Shown piece after piece: positions 1 to 8,360 of a stretch of 64,000 nucleotides of DNA (the stretch's first letter is position 1; each line of letters begins with the position of its first letter). The position numbers were made by a program, and so were the translations under genes. The DNA is taken from positions 3,224,001 through 3,288,000 of the forward strand of contig CBDFGN010000006.1 of the NCBI GenBank assembly GCA_965247065.1, given 5' to 3'. The notes beneath the pieces were generated by a model that was given only the letters and a program-made list of their open reading frames with translations, was not told the DNA's origin and made no database searches. Source of the stretch: CBDFGN01 sp965247065. GTDB lineage: Bacteria > Bacteroidota > Bacteroidia > Cytophagales > Cyclobacteriaceae.

Positions 1-1030
1 TGACTCCTTCCTCACCTCTATAGGCACCACTTAGGTAGAATCGGGTCTTTTCCGTACCTCCACGGGCGGACAATTGGTATTGTTGCAGGATCCCGGTTCG
101 GGTTATTTGGTCGATCCAATTGGTATTCACTCCATCGGTAATGCCGGGTCTACCAGCGTTGTCAGGATCATCCTCAGCGTTCTCCAACGCCTCCCTTTGC
201 AATTCCAACAGTTGAGAAGAGCCCAGGAGTTCGATCTCTCGGGTCAAATCTACCATTCCCCTTTGTACATCCAGGTCAAATTGAGTTCGGGTGCCGGCTT
301 TGCCTCTTTTGGTAGTAACAAGTATCACACCGTTAGCGCCGCGGCTTCCGTAAATGGCCTTAGCCGATGCATCCTTCAGGACCTCAATTGATGCAATGTC
401 ATTAGGATTCAGTGCGGCCAGGGCGTTATCACTTTGGCCACCGAAGCCTCTTCCGGTTAAACCCCCGTCACGGACGGGTACGCCATCTACTATAAACAGC
501 GGCCGATTTGAACTTGAAATAGAGGCATTTCCTCTTACGCGGATCATGATGCCTCCTCCGGGAGTACCGGACGACTGGGTAACCATCACACCGGGAGCTT
601 GACCTTGAAGAGCCTGGTCCATGCCCGCGATAGCTATATCCTTGTAGCTTTCAGGAGTAATCGACGAAATAGCTCCAACTACGTTTCTCTTTTCCTGGGT
701 CGAGTAACCGGTTATAATCAACTCTGACAGTTCTGTCGCCTCTTCCGCTAATTGAACATCAATTACGGTCTGGGCTCCCACCTCAATTGACTGGCTTACA
801 AATCCTATATAAGAAAAGACCAGAAATCGATCCTCAGGCTCAAGTTGCAGTTTGTAATTCCCATCTATGTCCGTAATCGTCCCCCTGATAGTGCCCTCTA
901 CCACGATATTGACTCCAGGTAAAGCTGATTGGTCCTCGTCGGAAAGTATCTTGCCGGAAATGGTCCTGTCTTGTCCAAAAGCCAAACCAGTAAGAAACAA
1001 AGCAACGGCCAGGAGTAAAAGTCTAACCAT
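1..1030 (-). CDS. SusC/RagA-type TonB-linked outer membrane receptor, N-terminal part
   Basis: Partial gene: about 343 residues are visible and the frame runs off the left edge. It starts at the ATG at 1030 with a signal peptide ending near LAFGQD. Next comes a carboxypeptidase-like beta-sandwich (roughly residues 22-100, starting RTISGKI, with DIDGNYKL), then a TonB plug domain with VRGNASISSSNRPLFIVDGVPV and IASIEVLKDASAKAIYGSRGANGVI, the SusC/RagA signature. Proteins of this family take up glycans or peptides through the outer membrane with a SusD lipoprotein and TonB. The substrate cannot be told, because the barrel and any susD partner lie outside the window. An insertion sequence ends 40 bp upstream of the start codon and has probably displaced the native promoter. 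Confidence 0.95.
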   Translation of the reverse strand, partial: MVRLLLLAVALFLTGLAFGQDRTISGKILSDEDQSALPGVNIVVEGTIRGTITDIDGNYKLQLEPEDRFLVFSYIGFVSQSIEVGAQTVIDVQLAEEATELSELIITGYSTQEKRNVVGAISSITPESYKDIAIAGMDQALQGQAPGVMVTQSSGTPGGGIMIRVRGNASISSSNRPLFIVDGVPVRDGGLTGRGFGGQSDNALAALNPNDIASIEVLKDASAKAIYGSRGANGVILVTTKRGKAGTRTQFDLDVQRGMVDLTREIELLGSSQLLELQREALENAEDDPDNAGRPGITDGVNTNWIDQITRTGILQQYQLSARGGTEKTRFYLSGAYRGEEGV

Positions 1031-1069
1031 AAAGTTTGGTTAAAGAATCAAAACTATCTAAAAAATATC

Positions 1070-2052
1070 TGCTAGTCCGTAAAGATACCCAATTGACATA
1101 AGCTGTCAGAGGGCTTGGCGACCTTGTTGAAAAAAACATAGCCATGAACCTTGTAGAATTTATTAAACGGTTTCCCAATGAACAGATGTGCCGTGATCAT
1201 TTTCGCGAGTATCGGATCAGGAAAGGGATTATCTGCAAGAAATGCAGTCACCCTTCGCATTATTGGCTTTCCGGAAAAGAGCAGTTTCAGTGCAAGCAAT
1301 GCGGTTTTAGGACTACCCTTCGAAGCGGTACTGTACTGCAGAGCAGCAAACTTCCATTTTGGTATTGGTACATAGCCTTTCACCTGATGAGCTCCACTAA
1401 GAAAGGGTTTTCTGCCCATGAAGTCAGAAGACAACTGGGCCACAAACGCTATGAGCCGATTTGGTTGATGATGCGCAAAATACGAGCAGCCATGGGAAAG
1501 GCCGATGGGACTCAAACACTTGCCGGGATGGTAGAACTGGACGATGCCTATTTCGCCACCGGTACGTCCAAACGGGTTAAGAAAAGGCTTAAACGGGGCA
1601 AAGGAAGCCAAAAGAAATCAAAAGTAACTGTAATGGCGGAATCCTTTCCATTGGAAATCGACGGACGCACAGAGCATTTCTGTGGGCAGTTCAAGATGAA
1701 GGCTCACCGTTCAGAAAGCAAGGAGGCGATTCAGCAGGTCGTCAGCCAAGCCATTGATCCTGCCAGCGTTTTGTTCACTGATCAATCCACCGGTTATGTG
1801 GATTTGAAAAGCCTGGTAGATGTTCACGTGAGTTTTAAATCCTCCTGGGAGGGTGCCGATGAACTCAAATGGGTACACATAGCCATTGCAAATGCAAAGC
1901 GGACCCTGCTGGGCATTTATCATGTTATCAAAGAAAAGTACCTTCAGTACTATTTGGATGAGTTCTGTTATAAGCTCAATCGAAGGTATTCAACCAATCT
2001 GTTTGATAATCTTGTCTTTAGCTCAGTTTAGTGGTACGATTGCGGACTAGCA
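1070..2052 (+). mobile_element. IS1595-family insertion sequence, complete
   Basis: The element is about 983 bp, bounded by imperfect inverted repeats at 1070-1089 and 2033-2052. Both ends read TGCTAGTCCG inward, and 16 of 20 positions match. A single transposase gene fills the element. The family usually makes 8-bp target duplications. AAAAATAT occurs at 1061-1068 and 2056-2063, but it is not placed symmetrically against the repeats and the flanks are AT-rich, so the duplication is only possible. The insertion lies just upstream of the susC-type gene and points away from it. Confidence 0.88.
1144..2031 (+). CDS. IS1595-family (ISXO2-like) transposase
   Basis: This 295-residue protein is full length for the family. 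The N-terminal zinc ribbon has CKKC near residues 31-34 and CKQC near 50-53, and a helix-turn-helix-like stretch follows. The catalytic domain shows D in VELDDAYF (about 131), D in LFTDQSTGY, and the late NAKRTLLGIYH...YLDEFCYKLNRR block where ISXO2-like enzymes carry the third catalytic position. It would cut and rejoin the inverted repeats at the element ends. The stop lies 1 nt before the right inverted repeat. The frame is unbroken, so the element may still be active. Confidence 0.95.
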   Translation: MNLVEFIKRFPNEQMCRDHFREYRIRKGIICKKCSHPSHYWLSGKEQFQCKQCGFRTTLRSGTVLQSSKLPFWYWYIAFHLMSSTKKGFSAHEVRRQLGHKRYEPIWLMMRKIRAAMGKADGTQTLAGMVELDDAYFATGTSKRVKKRLKRGKGSQKKSKVTVMAESFPLEIDGRTEHFCGQFKMKAHRSESKEAIQQVVSQAIDPASVLFTDQSTGYVDLKSLVDVHVSFKSSWEGADELKWVHIAIANAKRTLLGIYHVIKEKYLQYYLDEFCYKLNRRYSTNLFDNLVFSSV

Positions 2053-2261
2053 TAAAAAAATATGGTTTCTTTCTATAACGCAATTTAACGCGGATTAATT
2101 TACCCGAGCCCAGTTTTAATCAACCGTTAAACGAATGATTTGTTTGAGAACACAAACGCAATCATAATATCAAACAATTTACCGGGCATTTGTTTACACC
2201 ATTCAATCTGAATCTACAAATATTCGCTAAAGTGTTGATTTGGCCCCTGGCGACTAACAAT

Positions 2262-2280
2262 CTCCCCCAATATGGGGGAG
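2262..2280 (-). terminator. Perfect hairpin after the small membrane gene
   Basis: CTCCCCCA and TGGGGGAG form an 8-bp perfect stem with a 3-nt loop. It lies 6 nt past the stop of the minus-strand gene that ends at 2286. There is no strong T run on the minus strand, so it may be a weak terminator or a stem that protects the transcript. Confidence 0.5.
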
Positions 2281-2285
2281 TCAGT

Positions 2286-2486
2286 TCAGGTCTCTTTTCT
2301 GGATCGGCGATAATTGGCCAAATTTATAGAAATCAGAGCCGACGAAACTCCAGTCAAAACAAGTAAGATCAGATTATTTTCATCATTCCCAGTGTAATAA
2401 CCCAACAGAAGAATTGAAGCACTGGTCAGGAAGGCGACAATTGACAACCACAAGGCAACCAGGTTCAGCTTTTTGTTCATTTTCAA
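2286..2486 (-). CDS. Small two-helix membrane protein, unknown function
   Basis: This 66-residue product has two hydrophobic segments (about residues 9-29 and 38-58) joined by a polar GNDEN loop, and a basic tail with RRSRK. It may also start at the second Met (MNKKLN). I do not recognise the family. The upstream minus-strand frame (2383-2676) overlaps it by 104 nt in another frame and encodes another hydrophobic stretch. The two may be translationally coupled genes or two pieces of one frameshifted gene. A hairpin follows directly. Confidence 0.5.
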   Translation of the reverse strand: MKMNKKLNLVALWLSIVAFLTSASILLLGYYTGNDENNLILLVLTGVSSALISINLANYRRSRKET

Positions 2487-2676
2487 TTAGTAAAGTAACA
2501 GATGCATCTGTAAAACCGGCACCAAATCCCAAAACAGCATCCACCAGAATTAGCTGGTAGTCGTCTCCTTTAAAAACGGGTCGGAGAAGGCCGACCAGAG
2601 CGCTGAATACGGGTATCGCCAGATAAATCCAGTTCTTCAGTATGAATTCCGAAGTGGCATGAAGTGACCTGAACAA
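2383..2676 (-). CDS. Small hydrophobic protein, unknown function, doubtful 3' end
   Basis: This is a 97-codon frame. The first 62 or so residues look protein-like, with hydrophobic segments around NWIYLAIPVFSALVGLL and LILVDAVLGFGAGF. The last third (from about LIENEQK) runs through the start of the next gene in a different frame and has unusual composition. A single-base indel near 2490 would join it to the downstream 66-residue frame and give a roughly 128-residue membrane protein. No known family was recognised. Confidence 0.3.
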   Translation of the reverse strand: MFRSLHATSEFILKNWIYLAIPVFSALVGLLRPVFKGDDYQLILVDAVLGFGAGFTDASVTLLIENEQKAEPGCLVVVNCRLPDQCFNSSVGLLHWE

Positions 2677-2728
2677 TTATTTTTCGGGATACTTGTCACG
2701 TGGAAATCTAGGAAATATAGCTGACCGG

Positions 2729-2768
2729 AAAAAAAGGAATCCCTCCTTAACGATACGAGAGAGATTCC
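2729..2768 (-). terminator. Intrinsic terminator of nrdBA
   Basis: On the minus strand GGAATC (2768-2763) pairs with GATTCC (2741-2736), with further partial pairing inside, and a run of seven T follows. It begins about 20 nt after the nrdA stop codon, the right place to end the nrdBA transcript. Confidence 0.75.
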
Positions 2769-2789
2769 AGGTATTATGTATTTTTGGGA

Positions 2790-5204
2790 CTAGCTTCCGC
2801 AGGCTATACAATCATCCGGCTCATCCAGGGAGCATTGCATGTCGGCCTGTTTCTGCGCCAGCGACTCCGGATCCTGTTTGACCGGTCTCGAGGCTGCTCC
2901 AACCGAAATCTCAGCAGTAGCCGTTTCTTTGATCATTTCCTTATCCACGGTAAACTTGATGGCATCAGTTGCCGCTTTGGACCGCAGATAGTACATCCCG
3001 GTTTTGAGTCCTTTTTTCCAAGCATGGAAATGCATGGAAGTAAGCTTACCAAAATTGGGATCTTGAATATGAATGTTCATGCTTTGGCTTTGACAAATGT
3101 ATGCACCTCGGTCAGAAGCCATGTCGATGATGGATTTTTGGGAGATCTCCCAAACCGTCCGATACAAGTCCTTTAAATTCTTGGGTATCTCGGGAATGTC
3201 CTGCACCGAGCCATTTGCCTCGATCAGCTTGTTTTTCATCCTTTTATCCCAAAGATTTAATTCAATCAAATCCTTAAGAAGATGTTTGTTGACTACAATA
3301 AATTCTCCGGACAAAACTCTTCGGGTATAAATGTTGGAGGTATACGGCTCAAAACATTCGTTGTTACCCAGGATTTGAGAAGTTGAGGCGGTTGGCATCG
3401 GGGCAAGCAAGAGTGAGTTGCGAAGACCGTGCTGCTTCACATCCTTTTTTAGAGCCTGCCAATCCCAGCGCTCCGATTCCGGGGAAACACCCCACATATC
3501 GAACTGAAAAATTCCCTTAGACACTGGAGATCCAGGAAAGGTTTCGTAGGCGCCATCTTTTATAGCCAAATCCTTGGAAGCGGTCATCGCAGCAAAGTAA
3601 ATAGTCTCATGGATGTCCTTATTTAAGCCACGGGCTTCCGGGGAGTCAAACGGCATTCGAAGTTTGATGAAGGTATCGGCCAATCCCTGGACCCCGATTC
3701 CGATGGGTCGATGTCTAAAATTTGAGATCTCAGCCTCTTTAACCGGATAGTAGTTGATATCAATGACTTTGTTGAGATTCCTGGTGATCACACTCGTAAT
3801 CTCAAAGAGCCTTTGGTGATCGAATTTTCCTTCGGAGGTAACGAATTTTGGAAGAGCAATTGAAGCCAGGTTGCAAACGGCCACTTCATCAGCTGAAGTG
3901 TACTCCATTATCTCAGTACATAGGTTGCTGGATTTGATCGTTCCGAGATGTTTTTGATTCGACTTTCGATTGGCCGCGTCCTTATAAAGCATATATGGAG
4001 TACCGGTTTCCATTTGGGCCTCCAAGATTTCAAACCACAAATCCTGAGCCTTCACCACATCCTTTGCCCGACCTTCTTTCTCATACTTGATATACAGTTT
4101 TTCAAACTCCTCACCGTAGTAATCGGCTAGGCCCGGAGCCTCATTAGGACAGAATAGAGACCAGTCCTCATTATTTTCGACCCTTTTCATAAAAAGGTCA
4201 GAGATCCAAAGGGCATAAAAAAGATCCCGGGCTCGAAGCTCTTCTTTGCCGTGATTCTTCTTCATATTCAAAAAGTCGAAAATGTCGGCGTGCCAGGGTT
4301 CAAGGTAAATAGCGAAGCTACCCTTTCTTTTCCCACCCCCTTGATCCACGTAACGGGCCGTCATGTCAAAATTCCTCAGCATAGGAACCAAACCATTTGA
4401 CGTTCCATTAGTACCTTTAATGTAGGAACCCTTAGCTCTAATATTATGGATGCTTAGACCAATTCCTCCGGCGGATTGGGAAATTTTGGCGCACTGCTTT
4501 AGTGTATCATAAATTCCTTCTATGCTATCGTCCTTCATAGTAAGAAGAAAGCATGACGAAAGTTGAGGCTTGGGGGTGCCGGCGTTGAACAAAGTAGGAG
4601 TTGCGTGAGTGAACCATTTTTCGGAAAGCAGGTTGTATGTCTCTATCGCTGCTTCAACATCTTCCTGGTGTATTCCGATGGAAACTCTCATCAACATGTG
4701 CTGAGGTCGCTCAACGGTTTGGCCATCCAAACTCATTAAGTAAGAACGCTCCAGAGTTCTAAAACCGAAGTAATCATAATTGAAATCGCGGTCGTAGATT
4801 ATAGTAGAGTCCAGCAATGCTGCATTCTTCTTGATCACCCCATAGACATCCTTCGAAATCAAGGAGGCGTTTTCACCGGTCTTGGGGTCTAGGTAGGTGT
4901 AGAGTCTCTTCATTGTATTGGAGAAGGACTTGGAGGTTGTTTGATGCAAGTTGGATATAGCCACCCGTGCCGCCAGAATTGCATAATCCGGATGCTTAGT
5001 AGTCATAGTAGCTGCAGTTTCCGCAGCCAGGTTATCCAACTCTTGAGTTGAGACTCCATCATAAATTCCCGAGATAACTTTTTTAGCCACTTCAACAGGC
5101 TCCACGTAGCTCCTTTCAAGCCCATAGCATAATCTTTCAATCCGGGAGGTGATTTTGTCAAATTTTACCGATTCTCTCCGGCCGTCTCTTTTTACTACAT
5201 ACAT
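2790..5204 (-). CDS. nrdA: Class Ia ribonucleoside-diphosphate reductase, alpha subunit
   Basis: NrdA reduces ribonucleoside diphosphates to deoxyribonucleotides in the cytosol, using a radical delivered from NrdB. At 804 residues it has an N-terminal ATP-cone (about 1-90, starting YVVKRDGRRE), so dATP feedback control is expected. Active-site residues are visible: C218 (LSSCF) and C444 (VAVCN) as the redox pair, N427, C429 and E431 in SSNLCTEI, a Tyr-Tyr pair in TGMYYLRS for radical transfer, and C799/C802 in the C-terminal CIACGS tail that shuttles electrons from thioredoxin. It lies 20 bp downstream of nrdB and ends with a normal TAG stop and an intrinsic terminator. Confidence 0.98.
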   Translation of the reverse strand: MYVVKRDGRRESVKFDKITSRIERLCYGLERSYVEPVEVAKKVISGIYDGVSTQELDNLAAETAATMTTKHPDYAILAARVAISNLHQTTSKSFSNTMKRLYTYLDPKTGENASLISKDVYGVIKKNAALLDSTIIYDRDFNYDYFGFRTLERSYLMSLDGQTVERPQHMLMRVSIGIHQEDVEAAIETYNLLSEKWFTHATPTLFNAGTPKPQLSSCFLLTMKDDSIEGIYDTLKQCAKISQSAGGIGLSIHNIRAKGSYIKGTNGTSNGLVPMLRNFDMTARYVDQGGGKRKGSFAIYLEPWHADIFDFLNMKKNHGKEELRARDLFYALWISDLFMKRVENNEDWSLFCPNEAPGLADYYGEEFEKLYIKYEKEGRAKDVVKAQDLWFEILEAQMETGTPYMLYKDAANRKSNQKHLGTIKSSNLCTEIMEYTSADEVAVCNLASIALPKFVTSEGKFDHQRLFEITSVITRNLNKVIDINYYPVKEAEISNFRHRPIGIGVQGLADTFIKLRMPFDSPEARGLNKDIHETIYFAAMTASKDLAIKDGAYETFPGSPVSKGIFQFDMWGVSPESERWDWQALKKDVKQHGLRNSLLLAPMPTASTSQILGNNECFEPYTSNIYTRRVLSGEFIVVNKHLLKDLIELNLWDKRMKNKLIEANGSVQDIPEIPKNLKDLYRTVWEISQKSIIDMASDRGAYICQSQSMNIHIQDPNFGKLTSMHFHAWKKGLKTGMYYLRSKAATDAIKFTVDKEMIKETATAEISVGAASRPVKQDPESLAQKQADMQCSLDEPDDCIACGS

Positions 5205-5224
5205 GATCCCTGGTTTTAGTGGTT

Positions 5225-6220
5225 CTAAAATTCTTCGTCGAGGCTGAAAGTATGTGACCCATTAGTCTGGTTCTCGGCCCCAACCCCTGCTTTTTTGTAT
5301 TCCGCTACTCTTTTCTCGAAGAAATTGGTTTTCCCCTGCAGAGAAATCATTTCCATGAAATCGAACGGGTTGTTTGCACTGTATATTTTGGGACAACCCA
5401 ATTCTGCCAACAGGCGGTCGGCCACAAATTCAATATACTGGCACATCAGATTAGCATTCATGCCGATCAGATCCACCGGAAGAGAATCGGTAACGAACTC
5501 TTTCTCAATGGCCACGGCTTCACTGATTATTTCAATCACCTTTTCGCCCGGCATCTTGTTGATCAGGTGGTCTTGATAAAGTGCGCAGGCGAAATCACAG
5601 TGCAAGCCCTCGTCCCTGGATATTAATTCATTGGAAAAAGTCAATCCCGGCATCAGTCCACGCTTCTTTAGCCAAAAAATTGAGCAGAAGCTACCCGAAA
5701 AGAAAATTCCTTCAACTGCGGCGAATGCAACCAGTCGTTCGGCGAAGGAAGCATTATCGATCCATCGCAAAGCCCAGTCAGCTTTTTTCCTCACGCAATC
5801 CATTGTATCGATCGCGTTAAACAAATGGTCCTTTTCCTTGGGGTCTTTTACGTAGGTGTCGATTAACAATGAATAGGTTTCTGAGTGAATGTTTTCGATA
5901 GCAATCTGAAATCCGTAAAAGAATTTAGCTTCGGTATATTGCACCTCTGATACAAAATTTTCAGCCAGGTTCTCGTTAACAATTCCATCACTTGCCGCAA
6001 AGAAGGCTAATACATGAGAGATGAAATGTCTCTCTCCATGATTCAAATTCTCCCAATCCCTAAGGTCCTGGCTTAGGTCGATTTCTTCCGCGGTCCAAAA
6101 ACTTGCCTCAGCTTTTTTATAAAATTTCCATATGTCGTCGTGTTCAATTGGGAAAAGAACGAAGCGACCTTCATTTTCTTTGAGAATGGGCTCTTCCACT
6201 ACCTGTATTTTTTCACTCAT
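5225..6220 (-). CDS. nrdB: Class Ia ribonucleoside-diphosphate reductase, beta subunit
   Basis: This 331-residue protein is the R2 subunit, which holds the diiron centre and tyrosyl radical needed by NrdA. Metal ligands and the radical residue fit the class Ia pattern: E109, H112 and Y116 in IAIENIHSETYSLL have the same spacing as in E. coli R2, with later ligands in AVEGIFF and SRDEGLHCD. The C-terminal FSLDEEF tail is the usual peptide that docks to R1. It is first in the nrdBA operon, transcribed away from the XRE regulator gene. Confidence 0.98.
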   Translation of the reverse strand: MSEKIQVVEEPILKENEGRFVLFPIEHDDIWKFYKKAEASFWTAEEIDLSQDLRDWENLNHGERHFISHVLAFFAASDGIVNENLAENFVSEVQYTEAKFFYGFQIAIENIHSETYSLLIDTYVKDPKEKDHLFNAIDTMDCVRKKADWALRWIDNASFAERLVAFAAVEGIFFSGSFCSIFWLKKRGLMPGLTFSNELISRDEGLHCDFACALYQDHLINKMPGEKVIEIISEAVAIEKEFVTDSLPVDLIGMNANLMCQYIEFVADRLLAELGCPKIYSANNPFDFMEMISLQGKTNFFEKRVAEYKKAGVGAENQTNGSHTFSLDEEF

Positions 6221-6655
6221 TTCGATAGGTTTTATAATTGATAGTTATCTGGATAATAAAAATTTAAGGGAGGTATTCTGATTATTGAAAGTAATCTTTG
6301 GGGAAAATGGTGAAATTTTTTTTACATTCTTTGACACATCTATTTTAAGATTTTACCCAAGTTAAATAGAACATAGAGGCTTTGAATTTTTGGGAAATTG
6401 TACTAAATACCTGACCCTGAGCCCTATCGCTGCCGCTTTCCCCCTAAATTCAATCCGATGCATTATACCTTTCTATTGATTAGATTCCTGCCCATAAATT
6501 GTTTATCAATACTATTTGGAGAATAATTATTTTAGTAATAATTCACTATTGGTGAAAAAAATCGCCTCCTGAAAGGAAGCAATTACCACAATGCATTTTA
6601 ACCAAAAAATCTTAATTTTGAAAAATATGTCAAGATTTTCTTTTCAAGAATTTAT
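6221..6655. other. Divergent intergenic region between nrdB and the XRE regulator
   Basis: This AT-rich gap of 435 bp must hold the nrdBA promoter and the regulator's promoter. On the plus strand TAATTTTG at 6613-6620 fits the Bacteroidota -7 element (TAnnTTTG), 36 bp before the regulator ATG, but no clear TTG -33 element sits upstream. I found no convincing paired NrdR boxes by eye and no ORF of note. Confidence 0.6.
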
Positions 6656-6973
6656 ATGCTTGAAGGATTTGGCCAATATATAAAGAATCTTAGGCTCACC
6701 AAGAATTATACTCTTACCCAAATGGGCGCTTTGTTGGGAGTGGATTCCGGGGCTTTAAGCAAAATTGAGAATAACAAAAGACCTCTGGACAACAAACTTC
6801 TGCCCAGACTCTCCGAAATCTTTGATGTAGACATAGACATCCTGAAGCAAAAATTCTTCAGTGAGAAAGTGGCTGATTTGTTATTCAAGAACGACTGCCC
6901 TGAGGAGGTCTTGGACCTCGCCCGGGAAAAGCTTAATTACCAGCGTAACAAGGAGTACACCAAGTATCGTTGA
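6656..6973 (+). CDS. XRE-family helix-turn-helix transcriptional regulator
   Basis: This 105-residue protein has an HTH_3 (Cro/CI-like) domain at residues 4-62: YIKNLRLTKNYTLTQMGALLGVDSGALSKIENNKRPL, with the recognition helix around DSGALSKIEN. The C-terminal part (about 65-105) is short and charged, with no sensor domain. It is alone on its strand and diverges from nrdBA. Such compact regulators in Bacteroidota often control a nearby gene or act as the antitoxin-like part of a module, but here the next gene-like stretch is a decayed coiled-coil gene. The target is unknown. Confidence 0.85.
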   Translation: MLEGFGQYIKNLRLTKNYTLTQMGALLGVDSGALSKIENNKRPLDNKLLPRLSEIFDVDIDILKQKFFSEKVADLLFKNDCPEEVLDLAREKLNYQRNKEYTKYR

Positions 6974-7171
6974 AATTTGATTAGGTGCTGGTCGAACGCA
7001 GAGGCTGAAACCAGAAATCAAATCCAAAATCAGAAATCCAAAATAAATTCAAAATCCAAAATCTTAAACCCGAATGATCGGGCCAGATCCGTCAAACCGA
7101 TTCGCTATGCTCTGCACCCATCCACCTCAACAAAAATGATGGCAACGGTTTCGGTCTGGGACTCAATAAAC
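6974..7171. repeat. Left copy of an AT-rich repeat beside a pseudogene
   Basis: Starting near 7015, short tandem words of the AAATCCAAAATC type lead into GCCAGATCCGTCAAACCGAT around 7081-7101. A related arrangement in the same orientation occurs near 7508-7585 (A-rich words, then GCCAGATTGGTCAGACCGAT). The two copies flank the decayed gene at 7172-7449. No coding frame is convincing here. Confidence 0.45.
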
Positions 7172-7449
7172 TCACACTATCTTCAACAGTCCCATCAGAA
7201 CCGCGGTTTGGGCAATTAGCAGACCTGCGGTTCTCCAGGCAATTCCTCCAATAGCCTGCTGTATTCTTACCTCCAAGTTTTTCATTTCCACCTCGAGTCG
7301 GTGGATTTCCTGATGAAGATCGTCTTTAAGTGGCCAGTCTTTCGATGCTCATTTTTTCCTGGTCCTGGAGTATTCGTAACAAGACATCGCTCGTTTCTTT
7401 GCCCGCCGTTCTTCCATTTACGAAAATCCTCGATCATGGATAAATTCAT
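7172..7449 (-). pseudogene. Decayed small coiled-coil/membrane-tail protein (DUF1640-like architecture)
   Basis: Three overlapping minus-strand frames each carry a piece of one small protein. They are an N-terminal piece starting MNLSMIEDFRKWKNGG (ATG at 7449), a middle piece TSDVLLRILQDQEKMSIERLA, and a C-terminal piece LKDDLHQEIHRLEVEMKNLE followed by VRIQQAIGGIAWRTAGLLIA and QTAVLMGLLKIV, ending at 7172. The order, an amphipathic heptad stretch followed by one membrane helix at the extreme C terminus, recalls DUF1640-like coiled-coil proteins. At least two single-base frameshifts are needed to join the pieces. The gene was recognised by eye only; the family assignment is tentative. Confidence 0.55.
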
Positions 7450-7712
7450 TCGATTCTATTGTTTGCCTCCGAATATTAATTGCATAGGGACTCAATTTGT
7501 TACCCGCGAAATTAAATGTCAATTACAAAACCAAAATCCCAAACCTCATGGTGAACGGCTGCCAGATTGGTCAGACCGATTCGAACACCCACACGCGCAT
7601 CCGTCCGCTGGGACCATGCCCGCCTAAAAGCCAAGTACTAACAGCCAAAGGCCAACCTCAGGCCAAGTCCCAACCCCTCCAGACTAAATACAGACTAACC
7701 ACTAACTCCATA
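7450..7712. repeat. Right repeat copy and leader region before rplU
   Basis: It contains the second copy of the repeat described at 6974-7171 (about 7508-7585). Low-complexity words (GCCAAGTACTAACAGCCAAAGGCC and similar) run up to the rplU promoter. I see no gene. Confidence 0.45.
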
Positions 7713-7743
7713 TTGATAATTGACTAAAAATCCTCTACCTTTG
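7713..7743 (+). promoter_or_regulatory. Bacteroidota-type promoter of rplU-rpmA
   Basis: TTG at 7713-7715 and TACCTTTG at 7736-7743 match the -33 (TTG) and -7 (TAnnTTTG) elements with a 20-nt spacer. The -7 box ends 34 bp before the rplU ATG. The tRNA-His promoter at 39333-39363 has the same elements and spacing. Confidence 0.75.
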
Positions 7744-7777
7744 CAGACCGTTTTTGACCATCATTTAATAAATTTCA

Positions 7778-8095
7778 ATGGCTATGTACGCTATTGTCGA
7801 TATAGCAGGGAAGCAGCTAAAAGTTGAAAAGGATCAATATATATACGCGCCTAAATTATCCGGGGAGGAAGGCTCGAAAGTAGAATTTGACCAGGTTCTT
7901 TACCTGAAGGATAAGGACAAATCCCAGATCGGAGCGCCTCTTCTGAAAGGCGCCAAGGTCTCCGGAAAAATTTTAGAACACGGTAGGGGTGACAAGATCA
8001 TCGTCTTCAAGAAAAAGAGAAGAAAGGGCTATAAGGTCCGGAATGGCCATCGCCAGGCCTACACCAAGGTTCTAATTGAAAGCATAAAAAAGTAA
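7778..8095 (+). CDS. rplU: 50S ribosomal protein L21
   Basis: This 105-residue protein is the normal length for L21, a 23S rRNA-binding protein of the large subunit. It starts MAMYAIVDIAGKQLKVEKDQ and has the conserved C-terminal block KKRRKGYKVRNGHRQAYTKV. An alternative start two codons in (MYAIV) is equally possible. It is first in the rplU-rpmA pair, with a 4-nt gap to rpmA and a clear promoter upstream. Confidence 0.98.
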   Translation: MAMYAIVDIAGKQLKVEKDQYIYAPKLSGEEGSKVEFDQVLYLKDKDKSQIGAPLLKGAKVSGKILEHGRGDKIIVFKKKRRKGYKVRNGHRQAYTKVLIESIKK

Positions 8096-8099
8096 ACCC

Positions 8100-8360
8100 A
8101 TGGCACACAAGAAGGGAGCGGGTAGTTCAAGGAACGGAAGGGAGTCGGAAAGCAAAAGGCTGGGCGTTAAGATCTATGGAGGACAGTCCGTAATCGCAGG
8201 TAACATCATTGTGCGGCAAAGAGGTACCAAGCACCATCCTGGCCCCAATGTTGGCTTGGGCAAAGATCATACTCTCTATGCCCTAATCGATGGTACCGTA
8301 AAGTTCCGAAAAGGACGCAACGACCGGTCATACGTCTCGGTTGAGGAAGCCAACAGCTAG
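8100..8360 (+). CDS. rpmA: 50S ribosomal protein L27
   Basis: This 86-residue protein starts directly with MAHKKGAGSSRNGRESESKRLGVK, the peptidyl-transferase-proximal N terminus of L27. It has no cleavable leader of the Firmicutes type. The conserved GNIIVRQRGTKHHPGPNVGLGKDHTLYAL is present. Its stop codon is TAG, which shows that amber is an ordinary stop in this genome. Confidence 0.98.
   Translation: MAHKKGAGSSRNGRESESKRLGVKIYGGQSVIAGNIIVRQRGTKHHPGPNVGLGKDHTLYALIDGTVKFRKGRNDRSYVSVEEANS

Noticed and set aside
1072..1611. 179-codon minus-strand frame across the IS1595 transposase
   Set aside because: It is the antisense shadow of a conserved transposase whose own motifs and composition are clear.
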